Shown here in pieces: positions 1 through 9,255 of a DNA stretch of 64,000 nucleotides; the stretch's first letter is position 1, and each line of letters starts with the position of its first letter. A program made the position numbers and the translations under genes. The DNA lies in contig JAHZKX010000064.1 of assembly GCA_022600195.1 (NCBI GenBank), positions 1-64,000 on the forward strand, written 5' to 3'. This stretch comes from Planctomycetota bacterium. Its GTDB lineage: Bacteria; Planctomycetota; Planctomycetia; Planctomycetales; Planctomycetaceae. Below the pieces are notes generated by a model, which worked only from the letters and a program-made list of their open reading frames with translations, did not search any database and was not told the origin of the DNA.

Positions 1-34
1 ATTGAATTACCAAACCCCTGCGGCATTTGCCGCG

Positions 35-83
35 CGGTGTTCTTCTTCCGTTCGGCCTACGGCCTCACTCCAGAAGAACACCG
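35..83. repeat. 12-bp inverted repeat, possible dispersed palindromic element
   Basis: The arms CGGTGTTCTTCT (35-46) and AGAAGAACACCG (72-83) are perfect inverted repeats around a 25-nt loop. The loop itself contains GGCC-TAC-GGCC. The stretch 1-123 has no convincing gene and sits exactly where the N-terminal part of the following acetyltransferase would be expected. It may be a dispersed palindromic repeat that has disrupted that gene, or a terminator of an upstream gene, although no T-run follows. No second copy occurs in this window. Confidence 0.5.
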
Positions 84-147
84 ACCCCATGAACCCCGAT
101 TCTCTCACTTAGGCTGGTACTAACATCGGGGGAAGGTCACTCTGGCC

Positions 148-579
148 ATGATTTTCAATAAATGCAACGCCATATTCTGCCAATGTATCATTGGTCGGAC
201 AGCAGAATTCGGCAGACGATTCGTCATCATTCACAGTCAGGGGATTGTGATTAATGGTTCAGTCATTGCAGGCGACGATATCAAAATTGAACACCAGGTG
301 ACTATTGGAGCAGAACGAAACGTCTCTCCAAAACTCGGCTCGGACATTTTTATCGGCGCTGGTGCAAAAATAATTGGTCCCGTTGAAATTGGATCACATA
401 CGAAAATCGGAGCCAACGCTGTGGTAGTAAAAGATGTAGAATCTTACACAACAGTCGGAGGCATTCCAGCACGGGTTTTGAGAGTTCACCATGAAAGCCC
501 TTCAGTCAAGCAAGAAGCTGTTACTCGATCAGTGGATGATCCAACCTTATATCAGAGCCAGAAAGGATCAGTACTATAA
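148..579 (+). CDS. Serine acetyltransferase-like hexapeptide-repeat protein, probably 5'-truncated
   Basis: The 143-residue product is a left-handed beta-helix acyltransferase. Imperfect [LIV]-G-x(4) hexapeptides run from about residue 28 to 105: GIVINGSVIAGDDIKI, then VTIG, then IFIGAGAKIIGPVEIG and KIGANAVVV. It ends in the usual GIPAR cap. Such enzymes acetylate serine or sugars with acetyl-CoA, and members in polysaccharide clusters usually modify sugars. They normally have an alpha-helical N-terminal region of 50 or more residues. Here the frame upstream is closed by a stop at 121-123, so the protein starts almost inside the helix domain. Either this is a 5'-truncated gene next to the palindrome at 35-83, or a short variant. 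The stop overlaps the start of the GT2 gene (TAATG), so the two are translationally coupled in an exopolysaccharide operon. Confidence 0.7.
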   Translation: MIFNKCNAIFCQCIIGRTAEFGRRFVIIHSQGIVINGSVIAGDDIKIEHQVTIGAERNVSPKLGSDIFIGAGAKIIGPVEIGSHTKIGANAVVVKDVESYTTVGGIPARVLRVHHESPSVKQEAVTRSVDDPTLYQSQKGSVL

Positions 580-1868
580 TGACTATCCTGATCGAAATCT
601 TATTTTGGACGTCCTGTTCCCTCATTATATATTCTTATGCAGGCTATCCGCTGATTCCCTGGTTCTTATCCCGACGGCAACGTCAGGACAATTCAAACCA
701 GTCACCCGAAGACTCCTCACCAGCTGAAACAGGTTCCCTGCCCTTTGTCTCAATCGTGATTGCCGCTTATCGTGAAGAATCGGTTATTCTGGAACGTCTT
801 AACAATCTGGCAAAACTTGATTATCCAAGTGATAAACTGGAAATTCTGATAGGCTGTGATGGAAACCTGGACCTGACAGGAGAACTTGTCAGGTCTTACG
901 ATGATGATCGAGTTCGACTCGTCCAGTTTGAACAACGTCGCGGAAAATCTTCAGTCCTGAATGACTGTGTTCCTCAGACAAAAGGGGAAATCATTGTATT
1001 TTCTGATGCAAACACGCAAATGGACCCGCAATGCATTAAACAACTCGTCAAACACTTTCAGGATGAAACAATAGGCTGCGTCTGTGGGCAGCTCATTCTG
1101 GAGGATCCGGTAACTTGTAATAATGTAGATGGCCTGTACTGGAAGTACGAAAACTTCTTAAAGTCTTGTGAATCGCAACTGGGAGCCGTTTTGGGTGTCA
1201 ATGGTGCCCTGTACGCACTTCGAAAAAATCTTTATATGCCAATTCCATCACATATCATCAATGATGACTTCATGATCGGAATGCAGGTTCATCTGGCAGG
1301 CCACCGTCTGGTTTATGAAGATGCTGCATTCGCAATCGAAGAATCAGCACCCTCAGTTCAGGCTGAATTTCAACGACGAACCAGGATTGGCACAGGGGCT
1401 TTTCAAAGTTTGAGATATCTCAAAGGACTCTTAAATCCAAAACATGGGTATATTGCCTTCGCATTCTGGTCACATAAAGTCCTGCGTTGGTTCTGCCCGA
1501 TCTTTATGTTCATCGCATTACTCACCAACGTCTACTTATTCGCGCATCCATTTTACCAGGCCACTCTGATAGTACAGGAAGCATTCTACCTGATGGCATT
1601 GATTGGCATCCACTTCGTTAATGGAGAACATCACATCAAACTCTTCCGAGTTCCCGGTATGTTCGTGCAAATGAATTATGCCCTGGTAATCGGTCTATTT
1701 CGTTGCATGTTCTTACAGCAAAACGGTACGTGGGAACGAACCGATCGCATACCTTCCAATGCTTTACCTGTTGATGATCAGAATGTAACGGAAACCGATT
1801 TCACACCTGTGGAATCAGAAACATCAACCACAGACCTAACTTCATTCTCAAAAGTTGAATCGAAATGA
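579..1868 (+). CDS. Membrane-bound family 2 glycosyltransferase (polysaccharide synthase-like)
   Basis: The 429-residue protein has an N-terminal membrane segment (about 5-25), a GT-A catalytic domain (about 50-290) and two or three C-terminal membrane segments (about 305-380). GT2 landmarks are visible: [10 protein letters not shown] at the start of the fold, [15 protein letters not shown] for the metal and nucleotide-sugar site, NDDF for the catalytic acid region, and QRRTRIGTG in place of the processive QxxRW motif. The family transfers sugars from nucleotide donors to growing polysaccharide, as in cellulose or poly-GlcNAc synthases. A Ser/Thr/Glu-rich tail of about 40 residues follows the last membrane segment. 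The start overlaps the acetyltransferase stop and the end overlaps the next gene by ATGA, so these are tightly coupled exopolysaccharide genes. The sugar donor cannot be told. Confidence 0.88.
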   Translation: MTILIEILFWTSCSLIIYSYAGYPLIPWFLSRRQRQDNSNQSPEDSSPAETGSLPFVSIVIAAYREESVILERLNNLAKLDYPSDKLEILIGCDGNLDLTGELVRSYDDDRVRLVQFEQRRGKSSVLNDCVPQTKGEIIVFSDANTQMDPQCIKQLVKHFQDETIGCVCGQLILEDPVTCNNVDGLYWKYENFLKSCESQLGAVLGVNGALYALRKNLYMPIPSHIINDDFMIGMQVHLAGHRLVYEDAAFAIEESAPSVQAEFQRRTRIGTGAFQSLRYLKGLLNPKHGYIAFAFWSHKVLRWFCPIFMFIALLTNVYLFAHPFYQATLIVQEAFYLMALIGIHFVNGEHHIKLFRVPGMFVQMNYALVIGLFRCMFLQQNGTWERTDRIPSNALPVDDQNVTETDFTPVESETSTTDLTSFSKVESK

Positions 1869-3058
1869 CTTCTTACCTGTTTGCTTCTCTCTTCGTTTGC
1901 TTAATTTGTTTGATTGGCCTTGCAGGTTGTATCTACCTCGCAATCCGTGCGCGCAATATGCAGTATTGGCTTCCCAGCTATTACCGTTTAAAAAAGAATC
2001 GACGCTCGCTTCCCTTCACTCCTGAAAAACCCCGACATATTTTCATCGCGGTCTGTGATCATTTCGAACCAGAATGGGGAAACCCAACGAAATCTGAAGC
2101 ATTGGCTCGAGTAGATCGATGGTGTGAGGAATACCCGGCTCGTTTTTCAAAGTTCAGTGATTCACGTGGGCAGGTTCCTCAACACACGTTCTTCTTCCCG
2201 CAAGATCAATATGCCCCCGAGTATCTCGATCGATTGGCAACACTCTGCAAACAAGGCTACGGTGATGTTGACGTACATCTGCATCATGACCACGATACGG
2301 CGGAGGGACTTCGCAACAAAATGAATGAATTTCGCCAAACACTCTTTGATCGGCATGGATTACTACGAAAAGATTCCGTTACCGGGGAAATCGTTTACGG
2401 ATTTATTCATGGCAATTGGGCACTATGCAATTCGCGGCCCGATGGTCGCTGGTGCGGTGTCGATAATGAAATTGAAGTCCTGCTGGAAACGGGCTGCTAT
2501 GCTGACCTGACGATGCCATCTGCCCCCAGTAATACACAGACTCAAATCATCAACAGTCTCTATTATGCAAAGCAGCGGCCAAATGAACGCAAATCACACG
2601 ATCAGGGTACACTTGCCAAAGTCGGCCAGGCTCCCGAGCAGGACAGCCTGCTGATGATCCAGGGACCACTTCGTCTCGACTGGAGTCAACGCAAATGGGG
2701 AGTTTTGCCAAGGATCGAAAACTCCGATTTACATGCGGGTCGACCTGCGACTTTAAAACGATTTCAACACTGGCTGGCAGCCGACGTGCACGTAAAAGGT
2801 CGTCCCGACTGGACTTTTATAAAACTGCATACACATGGTGCCAAGACAGGTAATATAGACACCTTGCTGGGATCAGAAACAGAGGCCTTCCACACAGATT
2901 TACAGCAGGAAGCAGCTCAGCATCCAGAATGGAAATACTATTATGTAACTGCCTGGGAAATGGCATCGCTAATCCATCAGGCGGAACAAGGACAAAGGAT
3001 TCCTGATTTCGAAGCCATCCATTCGAACCACTCTTCTGAACCCCAGTTACAGGTTTGA
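1865..3058 (+). CDS. Membrane-anchored polysaccharide deacetylase-like protein
   Basis: The 397-residue protein has an N-terminal membrane anchor (residues 4-26) and a large extracytoplasmic domain. The domain begins with [15 protein letters not shown]. It carries a histidine cluster, [11 protein letters not shown], about 100 residues later, and then [18 protein letters not shown]. The Asp-His pair and the H-rich cluster resemble the metal-binding motifs of glycoside hydrolase/deacetylase (NodB-like) barrels, in a divergent form seen in exopolysaccharide clusters. The likely role is trimming or de-N-acetylating the polymer made by the upstream GT2 protein. It overlaps that gene by four bases. 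The stop is followed by a 381-bp gap, so this is probably the last gene of the operon. Deacetylase activity is inferred, not shown. Confidence 0.7.
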   Translation: MTSYLFASLFVCLICLIGLAGCIYLAIRARNMQYWLPSYYRLKKNRRSLPFTPEKPRHIFIAVCDHFEPEWGNPTKSEALARVDRWCEEYPARFSKFSDSRGQVPQHTFFFPQDQYAPEYLDRLATLCKQGYGDVDVHLHHDHDTAEGLRNKMNEFRQTLFDRHGLLRKDSVTGEIVYGFIHGNWALCNSRPDGRWCGVDNEIEVLLETGCYADLTMPSAPSNTQTQIINSLYYAKQRPNERKSHDQGTLAKVGQAPEQDSLLMIQGPLRLDWSQRKWGVLPRIENSDLHAGRPATLKRFQHWLAADVHVKGRPDWTFIKLHTHGAKTGNIDTLLGSETEAFHTDLQQEAAQHPEWKYYYVTAWEMASLIHQAEQGQRIPDFEAIHSNHSSEPQLQV

Positions 3059-3179
3059 ACAAGAAAAATCGAGGCTTCTATTCTTTTTTCAAATCATACA
3101 GGATTTCACTCTATTTCCAGAGAGTTCCTGACGGAACGCGCAATCTGCTCAAATTCGCATTGACCAAATTTTAGAGTTT

Positions 3180-3237
3180 TGTCAAACTCCGCAACGAAAG
3201 TGTCAAAAGTGAGTATTTGTCACTTTCAATTTTGACA
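3180..3237 (+). promoter_or_regulatory. Cluster of TGTCA half-sites (possible enhancer/operator)
   Basis: TTGTCAAA (about 3179-3186), TGTCAAAA (3201-3208), TGTCAC (3218-3223) and the inverted TTTTGACA (3230-3237) are spaced by roughly 17-21 bp. The last two form TGTCA-N10-TGACA, and 3201-3208 with 3230-3237 is an inverted pair of eight bases. Such arrays 130-190 bp upstream of a start fit binding by an enhancer-binding protein working with sigma-54. This is inference from arrangement only. Confidence 0.4.
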
Positions 3238-3366
3238 TTAGCGATGGGAGCAGCCAGATTCCTTGCATGCTCCTGAAATGAGTCCTTTCATTGTTGCCCG
3301 CATTGATTACCTACGATTCTTTGATTTTACTCTCACATTTCGTTTCTTAATTTTCGATGCACCCAC

Positions 3367-3382
3367 TGGCTAAGACGCTGCT
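3367..3382 (+). promoter_or_regulatory. Possible sigma-54 (-24/-12) promoter
   Basis: TGGCTAAGACGCTGCT has GG and GC separated by exactly 10 bases. It matches the TGGC of the -24 element and three of four bases of TTGC at -12. It lies 58 bp before the ATG of the GT4 gene, with the TGTCA cluster upstream. A chance match is possible because only the core dinucleotides are strict. Confidence 0.4.
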
Positions 3383-3439
3383 GGCAGGTTTTCAACAGGA
3401 ATAAATCCAGACTCATATAAGTTTCAAGGAGGAAACAAA

Positions 3440-4432
3440 ATGAGTATCACATTGGTACATACCGGCGTGTCGCATACTCGGATTGAGTATTGTATTTGGG
3501 AAGCACTAAACCAGGCCTGGCCCCATTCATCTACCATAGGCCGTTTTGGTAGCGGTTTCTCTCCTGAGCGTCCCATTACTGTTGATCACTCAGATTTAAT
3601 CATCAGCACCAGCCTGGAAGCTGCCGCTTCGATTCAATGCAATGAGAACCAGTTACATATGTGTTATCTGGAACCACGTTCCAGCGACCAGACTCCCATA
3701 AACCAGCAACTTGTGAATTCCTTAACCAATGTCGAATTTGTAGTTCCTACGAAAACAGTTCAAAACCTCAACCGCGACCGCTTTACCTCGTTCGTCAAAC
3801 CACCTGCCGACACAGACTTCTTTTGTTCAGGATTTGAAAAACGTAGTGAGTTTTACCTTCTCGTTGTCGATGGTCAATGGACGGCTGAAGATCAACTTGC
3901 TGTAGATGCCTGCCTGGAACTCAAACAAAACCTGTCGATCATCGGAATTTCAGCGGACCAACTCCCTGCCAATTTACAAAACCAACCCTTGCTTGAAATT
4001 ATAGGTCCTGTAGATGACCAGACATTACGAGAGCAATATCGGCTTTGCTCAGCGGTAATTTGCCCGCGCGATGTCGACTTTGACCTGTCTGCCATTGAAG
4101 CACAAAGTTGTGGCACCCCTGTTGTCATCTATGCCAATTGTGAAGCTGCCAAATCGGTCCTCTGTTTTGAAGAGCATGGACTGGGAAGTGGAATTCATTT
4201 TGATGAGAAAAATGTAGCATGCCTGAGCGCAGCGATCCGTGAACTGAAAATACGACCTCAACGCTGTCAATCAGTCATTGGCTGGTGCTGTGCTGCTCAA
4301 TATTCCTATAAGCAGTTCCAGATTTCTTTTAATAATACCATCGCGAAAGAAATCGCTTATCGAATTAAAAAATCGAAACTACAAACACCAGTGCAGGATC
4401 AAGGTCCTGCCGAAGATCGCGCCGCTGCGTAA
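3440..4432 (+). CDS. Glycosyltransferase family 4-like protein
   Basis: The 330-residue soluble protein lacks a signal peptide. Its C-terminal half reads as the GT-B nucleotide-sugar domain of group 1 (GT4) enzymes: EFYLLVVDGQW at the domain start, LLEIIGPVDDQTLREQYRLCSAVICP, and then FDLSAIEAQSCGTPVV. The last corresponds to the conserved E-A-x-x-C/A-G-x-P-V donor-binding motif. The N-terminal half is short and weakly conserved. A strong ribosome site (AAGGAGG, 3427-3433) precedes the ATG. It probably adds a sugar during exopolysaccharide assembly, as suggested by the preceding GT2 and deacetylase genes. It converges on the large cytochrome gene with only 5 bp between the stops. Confidence 0.72.
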   Translation: MSITLVHTGVSHTRIEYCIWEALNQAWPHSSTIGRFGSGFSPERPITVDHSDLIISTSLEAAASIQCNENQLHMCYLEPRSSDQTPINQQLVNSLTNVEFVVPTKTVQNLNRDRFTSFVKPPADTDFFCSGFEKRSEFYLLVVDGQWTAEDQLAVDACLELKQNLSIIGISADQLPANLQNQPLLEIIGPVDDQTLREQYRLCSAVICPRDVDFDLSAIEAQSCGTPVVIYANCEAAKSVLCFEEHGLGSGIHFDEKNVACLSAAIRELKIRPQRCQSVIGWCCAAQYSYKQFQISFNNTIAKEIAYRIKKSKLQTPVQDQGPAEDRAAA

Positions 4433-4437
4433 AACTG

Positions 4438-7400
4438 CTATTTTAAAGTCTCAAGGTAGGCAATCAGATCCCGCAATTCTTGTCGGGTCAGTTTTTCACT
4501 GATTTTTTCTGGCATCAGAGAAATTTTCTGGGGCAACTGTTCGTCGATGTCACTTCTTTTGACGGAAATCACTTTTCCATCAACAGTACCAATTCTCAAT
4601 TTATCTTTGTTAGCTTCACCTAAAATCACACCGTTGATAATTTTTCCGCTCTCCAGAAGAAATGTCCAAACCGTAAATTGCGGAGCAATCTCAGCATTAG
4701 GTTGCAAAATCGATTGGGCCAGTTTCTTTCGATCCATAGCACGCGCAATGACAGATAGATCGGGCCCTACATTGCCGCCCTGATGATTCACTGAATGACA
4801 CTGCGAACAGCGTACACTGTATGGATGAAAGAAGATCCGCCGTCCTGATTCCGGGTCTCCTCCTTCAGCAACATCTTCCCACTTCAAAACCGCCATTGCT
4901 TTTCCTGAAGACAACGCTGCCTGATCGGCTAGATCCCGTTGTTCTGAAGACTGTAGTCTCTGGAGTATTTGTTGCACACTTGCATCTTTGCTAAATGCAC
5001 GTAATGCCCGAACAGCTTCTGCTTTGATGACCGGATTGGGATCTCCGGCTGTATTAATCATGAGAGCTTTCGAAGCTTCTGCTGACTCTTCAAGGAGGAT
5101 GCCCGCAGAGAGTGACACCAGAGCTTCACATCGAATTTGATCGGTTAACGAATCATCGGTAATTACCGCTCGCAAATCGACGAGCATTTCTTTTCGCGGC
5201 GATATCTGCAAAGTACGGATCACAGCCAGAATTATGGGACGATGATTCGATTTCAAAAAAGATTTGAATAAATCATCAGTGAGTTGAGGGTGGGCAGGAG
5301 GAATTACAGCAAGCGCACGCGCGCGTGCATCCATCGAAAACTCATTATTTTTCAGTATTCTCAACGCATATTCCGTACCAAGTTCCTCGTCATTCCGGGA
5401 ACGCTGCTCTCCCTCCAGCATCTGAATTCCAGCCAGAACTGCTTCAAATAACTCGCCGCTGACCTCCTTGCTGTTAAGAATTGCCAATAATTCTGGCTTC
5501 AGTGCCACAAGATTTTCTTCTGCAATCCATTGCACTATAGCCCGTTGTAAAGCAGGTTCCGGATTACTCAGTGCGATTTTGACCAACTCCGGAGAATGCG
5601 GATAACTTTTACGCCCTGCTAAGATGACTAATAGCCTGAGACGAGACGAGAGTACGTCCGAATATTGTAAAGACTTCTTGAAATCAGCTTCCTTGAAGGT
5701 TGAGGAAATCAATCGAATCAACGTCGATTCCACAAATGGATCCTGTTTTTCGATCGCCTGACTTAATAATTTACTTACGACTGCAGATCTGGTTCTTCCC
5801 ATCACTCGAATGATCGGAACTAGTCCCTGTAGACTATTGAGAAGATAACCGGGATCACTGCCATCTTGATTATTCAGAAGCTTTACTATCTGATTCACCG
5901 GTAACCGCTCGTCATCATACTTCATCACTTCAGTATGCAGTGGATGAAAAGGCCCTTCCTGTTTCGTCGCACGCTGAGAGTTAATCACCCTGACATAGGC
6001 CGGGTTATAATTGTCAGCCAGATACATCATGGCTTCATAACGTGTTCGCAATGGCAGTTTCTGATTTCCTACCATTCCACGCAATCTTAAGTCCCGCTCT
6101 TCACCGATCATCCAGGCCGCCAGCCTGCGTGTCGGTAGATCATCTGAATTCAAGGACTTTTTGATTCGCCCCGCGTATGTCTCCGGGTTCTGTATGGCAG
6201 GGCTATTCTTTGGGGGAATAGATTTTTTGCCCCGTTGAGAAATTCGCCAGATACGACCTTTTCCGTGCAATTTGTAGTCCCGTAGTACCCAGTCAGTACA
6301 ATACAAACTCCCATCCGGGCCCGTCGCGATACCAACAGGCCGAAAATTCTCGCCCCCCTCGATCAATGGTTCACGCATTGCTGAAAAAGAGGCACCTTTC
6401 ACCTGCAATTGAAAACGATCAATCCGATGATCACCCCAACTGGTAACCAGTAGATTCCCAATATACTCAACAGGTAAACCCTTTGATTCATATGCCAGAA
6501 TCCCTGAAGGTGCTTCCCCCGTCCCCGCCACCATGGGCAGAGTCCCAGGTAATTCTCCATCCCAGCTGGTAAAGGGATGTAGTCCCTTGCGCCCATTACG
6601 AAAGCGGTAGCCGTAATCTCCCCCTTCAATAATATGTAACAATCGACAAGGAGGCCGACTGTCGGGATCATTATCGACTGTGAAAACATGCCCAAAGGCA
6701 TCAACGCAACTGGCATGGGGATTCCAGAATCCTGTCGACCAGAGCGAGAGCTTTGTCCCATCTGGACGACAGCGATAGAGGTTCCCTCCTTCACCTCCCC
6801 CGGAAAACGAGGCACCATCAGCACCCGTAATTTTATATTCAGCACCCAGATTTTCACCAAAACCAATAAACATCCAGCCAGCAGCATCGAAAGCAAAACC
6901 CGCCAAGCCATTGTGTGGATAGTTTCCCGGCGTCTCGACTTTGAGAAGTGATCTTTTCTGATCAGCTTTCAGATCACCATCCTTGTCGATCATTAAGAAG
7001 ACTTCATTGCGAGTGGCAATATAGACTTCACTTGACTGACAGACTTGATTCTTATTTTTATTGGCTTCCAGGTATTTGAGCCAGGTCGGTTTGACTGCCA
7101 CACTCATAGTATGTGTCAACCCCTCAACAAAGGTTACAATCTCATCAGCTTTACCATCACCATTTTGATCCGACAACACCAGAACCCGGTCACTATCGGC
7201 TCGACGATAGCCTTCCGGTGGAAAATGCGTGTTGCTTTCGATCGCCCAGACTCGCCCACATTCATCAACGTCAATTCCCGTGGGCGTCACAATCTGGGGG
7301 TTTTCCGCAAAGAGTTCTATCTGGAGACGATCATCTGAAGAATGAGGGAAACCCTTCCGTTCGTCAGTTTTCTGAGCCAGCAAAACCGATGATCCTGTGA

Positions 7401-7446
7401 AAATCAGTAACAAGAGTGTCACATGACATTTCAAATAGAAGCGCAT
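4438..7446 (-). CDS. PVC-type heme-binding protein: propeller dehydrogenase domain, HEAT repeats, cytochrome c
   Basis: The 1002-residue exported protein begins with a signal peptide (MRFYLKCH followed by LLLLIF). Three parts follow: an N-terminal beta-propeller of the planctomycete membrane-bound dehydrogenase type (about 40-410; GIDVDECGRVWAIESN, DGSLYCTDW), an armadillo/HEAT helical repeat region (about 430-840), and a cytochrome c domain (about 860-1000) with one CSQCH heme site and a later Met (LMPEK) as likely axial ligand. It should work in the periplasm as an electron-transferring oxidoreductase; the substrate is unknown. An in-frame GTG lies 21 bp further upstream, but the ATG at 7446 has GAGGGG seven bases before it and leads directly into the signal peptide, so it was chosen. 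It is monocistronic, convergent with the GT4 gene and divergent from the histidine kinase. Confidence 0.88.
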   Translation of the reverse strand: MRFYLKCHVTLLLLIFTGSSVLLAQKTDERKGFPHSSDDRLQIELFAENPQIVTPTGIDVDECGRVWAIESNTHFPPEGYRRADSDRVLVLSDQNGDGKADEIVTFVEGLTHTMSVAVKPTWLKYLEANKNKNQVCQSSEVYIATRNEVFLMIDKDGDLKADQKRSLLKVETPGNYPHNGLAGFAFDAAGWMFIGFGENLGAEYKITGADGASFSGGGEGGNLYRCRPDGTKLSLWSTGFWNPHASCVDAFGHVFTVDNDPDSRPPCRLLHIIEGGDYGYRFRNGRKGLHPFTSWDGELPGTLPMVAGTGEAPSGILAYESKGLPVEYIGNLLVTSWGDHRIDRFQLQVKGASFSAMREPLIEGGENFRPVGIATGPDGSLYCTDWVLRDYKLHGKGRIWRISQRGKKSIPPKNSPAIQNPETYAGRIKKSLNSDDLPTRRLAAWMIGEERDLRLRGMVGNQKLPLRTRYEAMMYLADNYNPAYVRVINSQRATKQEGPFHPLHTEVMKYDDERLPVNQIVKLLNNQDGSDPGYLLNSLQGLVPIIRVMGRTRSAVVSKLLSQAIEKQDPFVESTLIRLISSTFKEADFKKSLQYSDVLSSRLRLLVILAGRKSYPHSPELVKIALSNPEPALQRAIVQWIAEENLVALKPELLAILNSKEVSGELFEAVLAGIQMLEGEQRSRNDEELGTEYALRILKNNEFSMDARARALAVIPPAHPQLTDDLFKSFLKSNHRPIILAVIRTLQISPRKEMLVDLRAVITDDSLTDQIRCEALVSLSAGILLEESAEASKALMINTAGDPNPVIKAEAVRALRAFSKDASVQQILQRLQSSEQRDLADQAALSSGKAMAVLKWEDVAEGGDPESGRRIFFHPYSVRCSQCHSVNHQGGNVGPDLSVIARAMDRKKLAQSILQPNAEIAPQFTVWTFLLESGKIINGVILGEANKDKLRIGTVDGKVISVKRSDIDEQLPQKISLMPEKISEKLTRQELRDLIAYLETLK

Positions 7447-7832
7447 TACAATTCCCCTCAAACTCACTTGCAGATATAGAGTTACAATTTATTAAGCGTA
7501 CACGGATGAAAATTGAAAAGGAAGGATTCTCCTCATTCCGACGAGTAGAAAACCATAATTCCATAACACAAAAAACAGCTAATGCTTTCCCAAACAGAAC
7601 CCAGACACCTCATTTTCACAGTTCTATCTATTTCACACAACTGGATCGTGTTGCGTAAATCTAATGACGCATTCATTCCGACTCTTGTCGTAATCTGGAT
7701 TCCCCATATGAAGCGGCCGATACCTATTAGAGAGTGAGTAAATGCACAACCACAATTCTCTCGGGTAGCAAACGATTCTGGTTACTTTCTGAGAACAAAA
7801 ATTGATCGCCATTCAAGGATGAAGACGAGTTC
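7447..7832. other. Divergent intergenic region
   Basis: These 386 bp separate the divergent cytochrome and histidine kinase genes and must hold both promoters. I see no clear -35/-10 pair, hairpin or small gene. Confidence 0.5.
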
Positions 7833-8618
7833 ATGTCAAACCAAACAATTGAGTCTCTGGAAATACGTGTTAAAGAGCTGGAAGCTCAAGTGGATGATTA
7901 TCAAAAACAATTGATCCATGCACAAAAAATGAGTTCCGTCGGAGCATTGGCTTCTTCCATCACACACGAGTTTAATAATATTCTGACGACCGTCATTAAC
8001 TATGCCAAACTGGGGTTACGGCATAAAGAAGAAGAACGTCGGGAAAAAGCCTTTACCAAAATTTTATCAGCGGGCCAACGCGCTGCCAAAATCACAACAG
8101 GCATGCTTTCATACGCTCGTGGAAGCGAAAGCCGACAGGAACCGGTTGATCTTGTGCTACTGGTGAAAAGTGTTGTTGCACTTGTTGAAAAAGATCTTCA
8201 GATGAACCGCGTCAACTTGCACACTCATTTTGACTCGAGCCCGGAAGTCGTAATGAATCCGAACCAGATTCAACAGGTGCTTGTCAATCTTATTGTCAAT
8301 GCCCGTCAGGCGATGCCCACCGGTGGACGACTTGACCTGGCAGTACGTGTCAATCAGGAATCCAATCTGGCTGAAGTGATTGTCCGCGACAGTGGAGCCG
8401 GCATCCCATCTGAACAGTTAAAGCATATCTTTGATCAGTTTTACACGACCAAAGAAGCAGATGAAAACGGCCAGGGAGGAACGGGACTGGGATTATCGCT
8501 GGCGAAAGAAGTCATCGAAGCCCATAAAGGGAGAATCCGAGTAGAAAGTGCCATTGGTAAAGGGACTGCGTTTACTCTCAAGTTTCCAATCACAAATACG
8601 GCAATTGAAGCGGCCTGA
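7833..8618 (+). CDS. Soluble sensor histidine kinase
   Basis: The 261-residue protein is a cytoplasmic two-component kinase. A short coiled coil (about 5-33) precedes a HisKA domain with the phospho-acceptor His45 in SSITHEFNNIL. This is followed by the HATPase domain with an N box (NLIVNARQAM), a G1 box (DSGAGIP), an F box (IFDQFYTTK) and a G2 box (GGTGLGLSLA). There is no membrane segment and no PAS, GAF or receiver domain, so the input must come from a partner protein. No response regulator is adjacent, which makes it an orphan. It may act with the chemosensory proteins encoded about 1 kb downstream, but tRNA-Leu and a terminator lie in between. Confidence 0.9.
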   Translation: MSNQTIESLEIRVKELEAQVDDYQKQLIHAQKMSSVGALASSITHEFNNILTTVINYAKLGLRHKEEERREKAFTKILSAGQRAAKITTGMLSYARGSESRQEPVDLVLLVKSVVALVEKDLQMNRVNLHTHFDSSPEVVMNPNQIQQVLVNLIVNARQAMPTGGRLDLAVRVNQESNLAEVIVRDSGAGIPSEQLKHIFDQFYTTKEADENGQGGTGLGLSLAKEVIEAHKGRIRVESAIGKGTAFTLKFPITNTAIEAA

Positions 8619-8731
8619 ATGACAGGAATCCCATTCCTGTCAGAAATCATCTGGACTAGATGTGGAAAAGAGTTTTTTCCGTGTTTCCATTGAATTCCAT
8701 AAAACGTTAAGCTATATACTCTTATTCTACG

Positions 8732-8815
8732 GCCGGAGTGGCGGAATGGCAGACGCGCTGGATTCAAAATCCAGTGGGGGTAAACCCCGTGTGGGTTCGA
8801 GTCCCACCTCCGGTA
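8732..8815 (+). tRNA. trnL: tRNA-Leu(CAA)
   Basis: The 84-nt sequence folds as a class II tRNA. The acceptor arms are GCCGGAG (8732-8738) and CTCCGGT (8808-8814) with discriminator A8815. The anticodon arm has loop TTCAAAA, giving anticodon CAA, which reads UUG. There is a long variable arm (GTGGGGGTAAACCCC) and a T arm with GGTTCGAGTCC. The layout matches bacterial tRNA-Leu(CAA). The first pair is G1-U72. CCA is not encoded. Confidence 0.97.
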
Positions 8816-8822
8816 CTACATT

Positions 8823-8867
8823 AAAACCCGATAGAAATGGTGCTAACACCGTTCCTATCGGGTTTTT
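8823..8867 (+). terminator. Rho-independent terminator after tRNA-Leu
   Basis: AAAACCCGATAG (8823-8834) pairs with CTATCGGGTTTT (8855-8866), and an inner GGTG/CACC pair extends the stem. It ends in a run of T. The position eight bases after the tRNA fits transcription termination, and the A-run on the other side could make it bidirectional. Confidence 0.85.
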
Positions 8868-9255
8868 GCAATTCTGGATACATCAAAGCAGGAAACCACC
8901 CCTCACTCAAAGAGCCCAATGGTGGGGAACCTCACGCTCCAACAAGCGTTCCAATAAATACAGCGATACCGTATTTGGATGTAAACTGACTTCGATCAGA
9001 ACAAATAAATAGTTGAAAATACAATTCAATGGACGTATTATGTAAAACAGATTTAGTCAGTAAACACGCAACTGCCCACACAACTGCCATAGTCTTGAAC
9101 AACGATTCACGAGTCGGTGGAAAATCTCCCTGTTGTGGGTTTAGTATAGATCAAACTGATCAAAACAGAGCCGTACTGGCTAAGGAGAATATCAGTATCG
9201 CAATCCAGTCCCATCGTCTTTAATTACCTTTTTTGGGGCCAATCAGGTAGAAGTG
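8868..9255. other. Intergenic region before the chemosensory operon
   Basis: This stretch of about 390 bp holds an imperfect hairpin repeat (8924-8952) and a short AAATAC/GTATTT inverted repeat (8956-8976). A 64-codon ORF at 9029-9223 has no ribosome site, signal or recognisable motif and is not called. The promoter of the chemosensory operon should lie here. Confidence 0.5.
8924..8952. repeat. Imperfect hairpin repeat, copy A
   Basis: GGAA-CCTCA-type spacing followed by CGCT pairs with AGCG and TTCC across a short loop. The core CAACAAGCG (8940-8948) recurs exactly at 19842-19850, in a similar GGAACC...GCGYTCC setting. The two copies bracket the chemosensory operon. Confidence 0.45.

Larger units (their letters stand above)
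3059..3439 (+). other. Intergenic region with regulatory signals upstream of GT4 gene
   Basis: This 381-bp non-coding stretch separates two exopolysaccharide genes transcribed in the same direction. It contains clustered TGTCA half-sites (3180-3237) and a sigma-54-like promoter (3367-3382), listed separately. No ORF or terminator with a T-run was found in it. Confidence 0.6.

Noticed and set aside
3246-3266. Sigma-54 promoter at the GGGAG...TTGC stretch
   Set aside because: The GG to GC spacing is 17, not the required 10.
6399-6911. 170-codon reverse-frame ORF inside the large cytochrome gene
   Set aside because: It lies wholly within a well-supported gene on the same strand in another frame, and has no family motif.
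9029-9223. 64-codon ORF before the chemosensory operon
   Set aside because: It has no ribosome site, signal peptide or motif, and lies in a region with small hairpins; most likely random.
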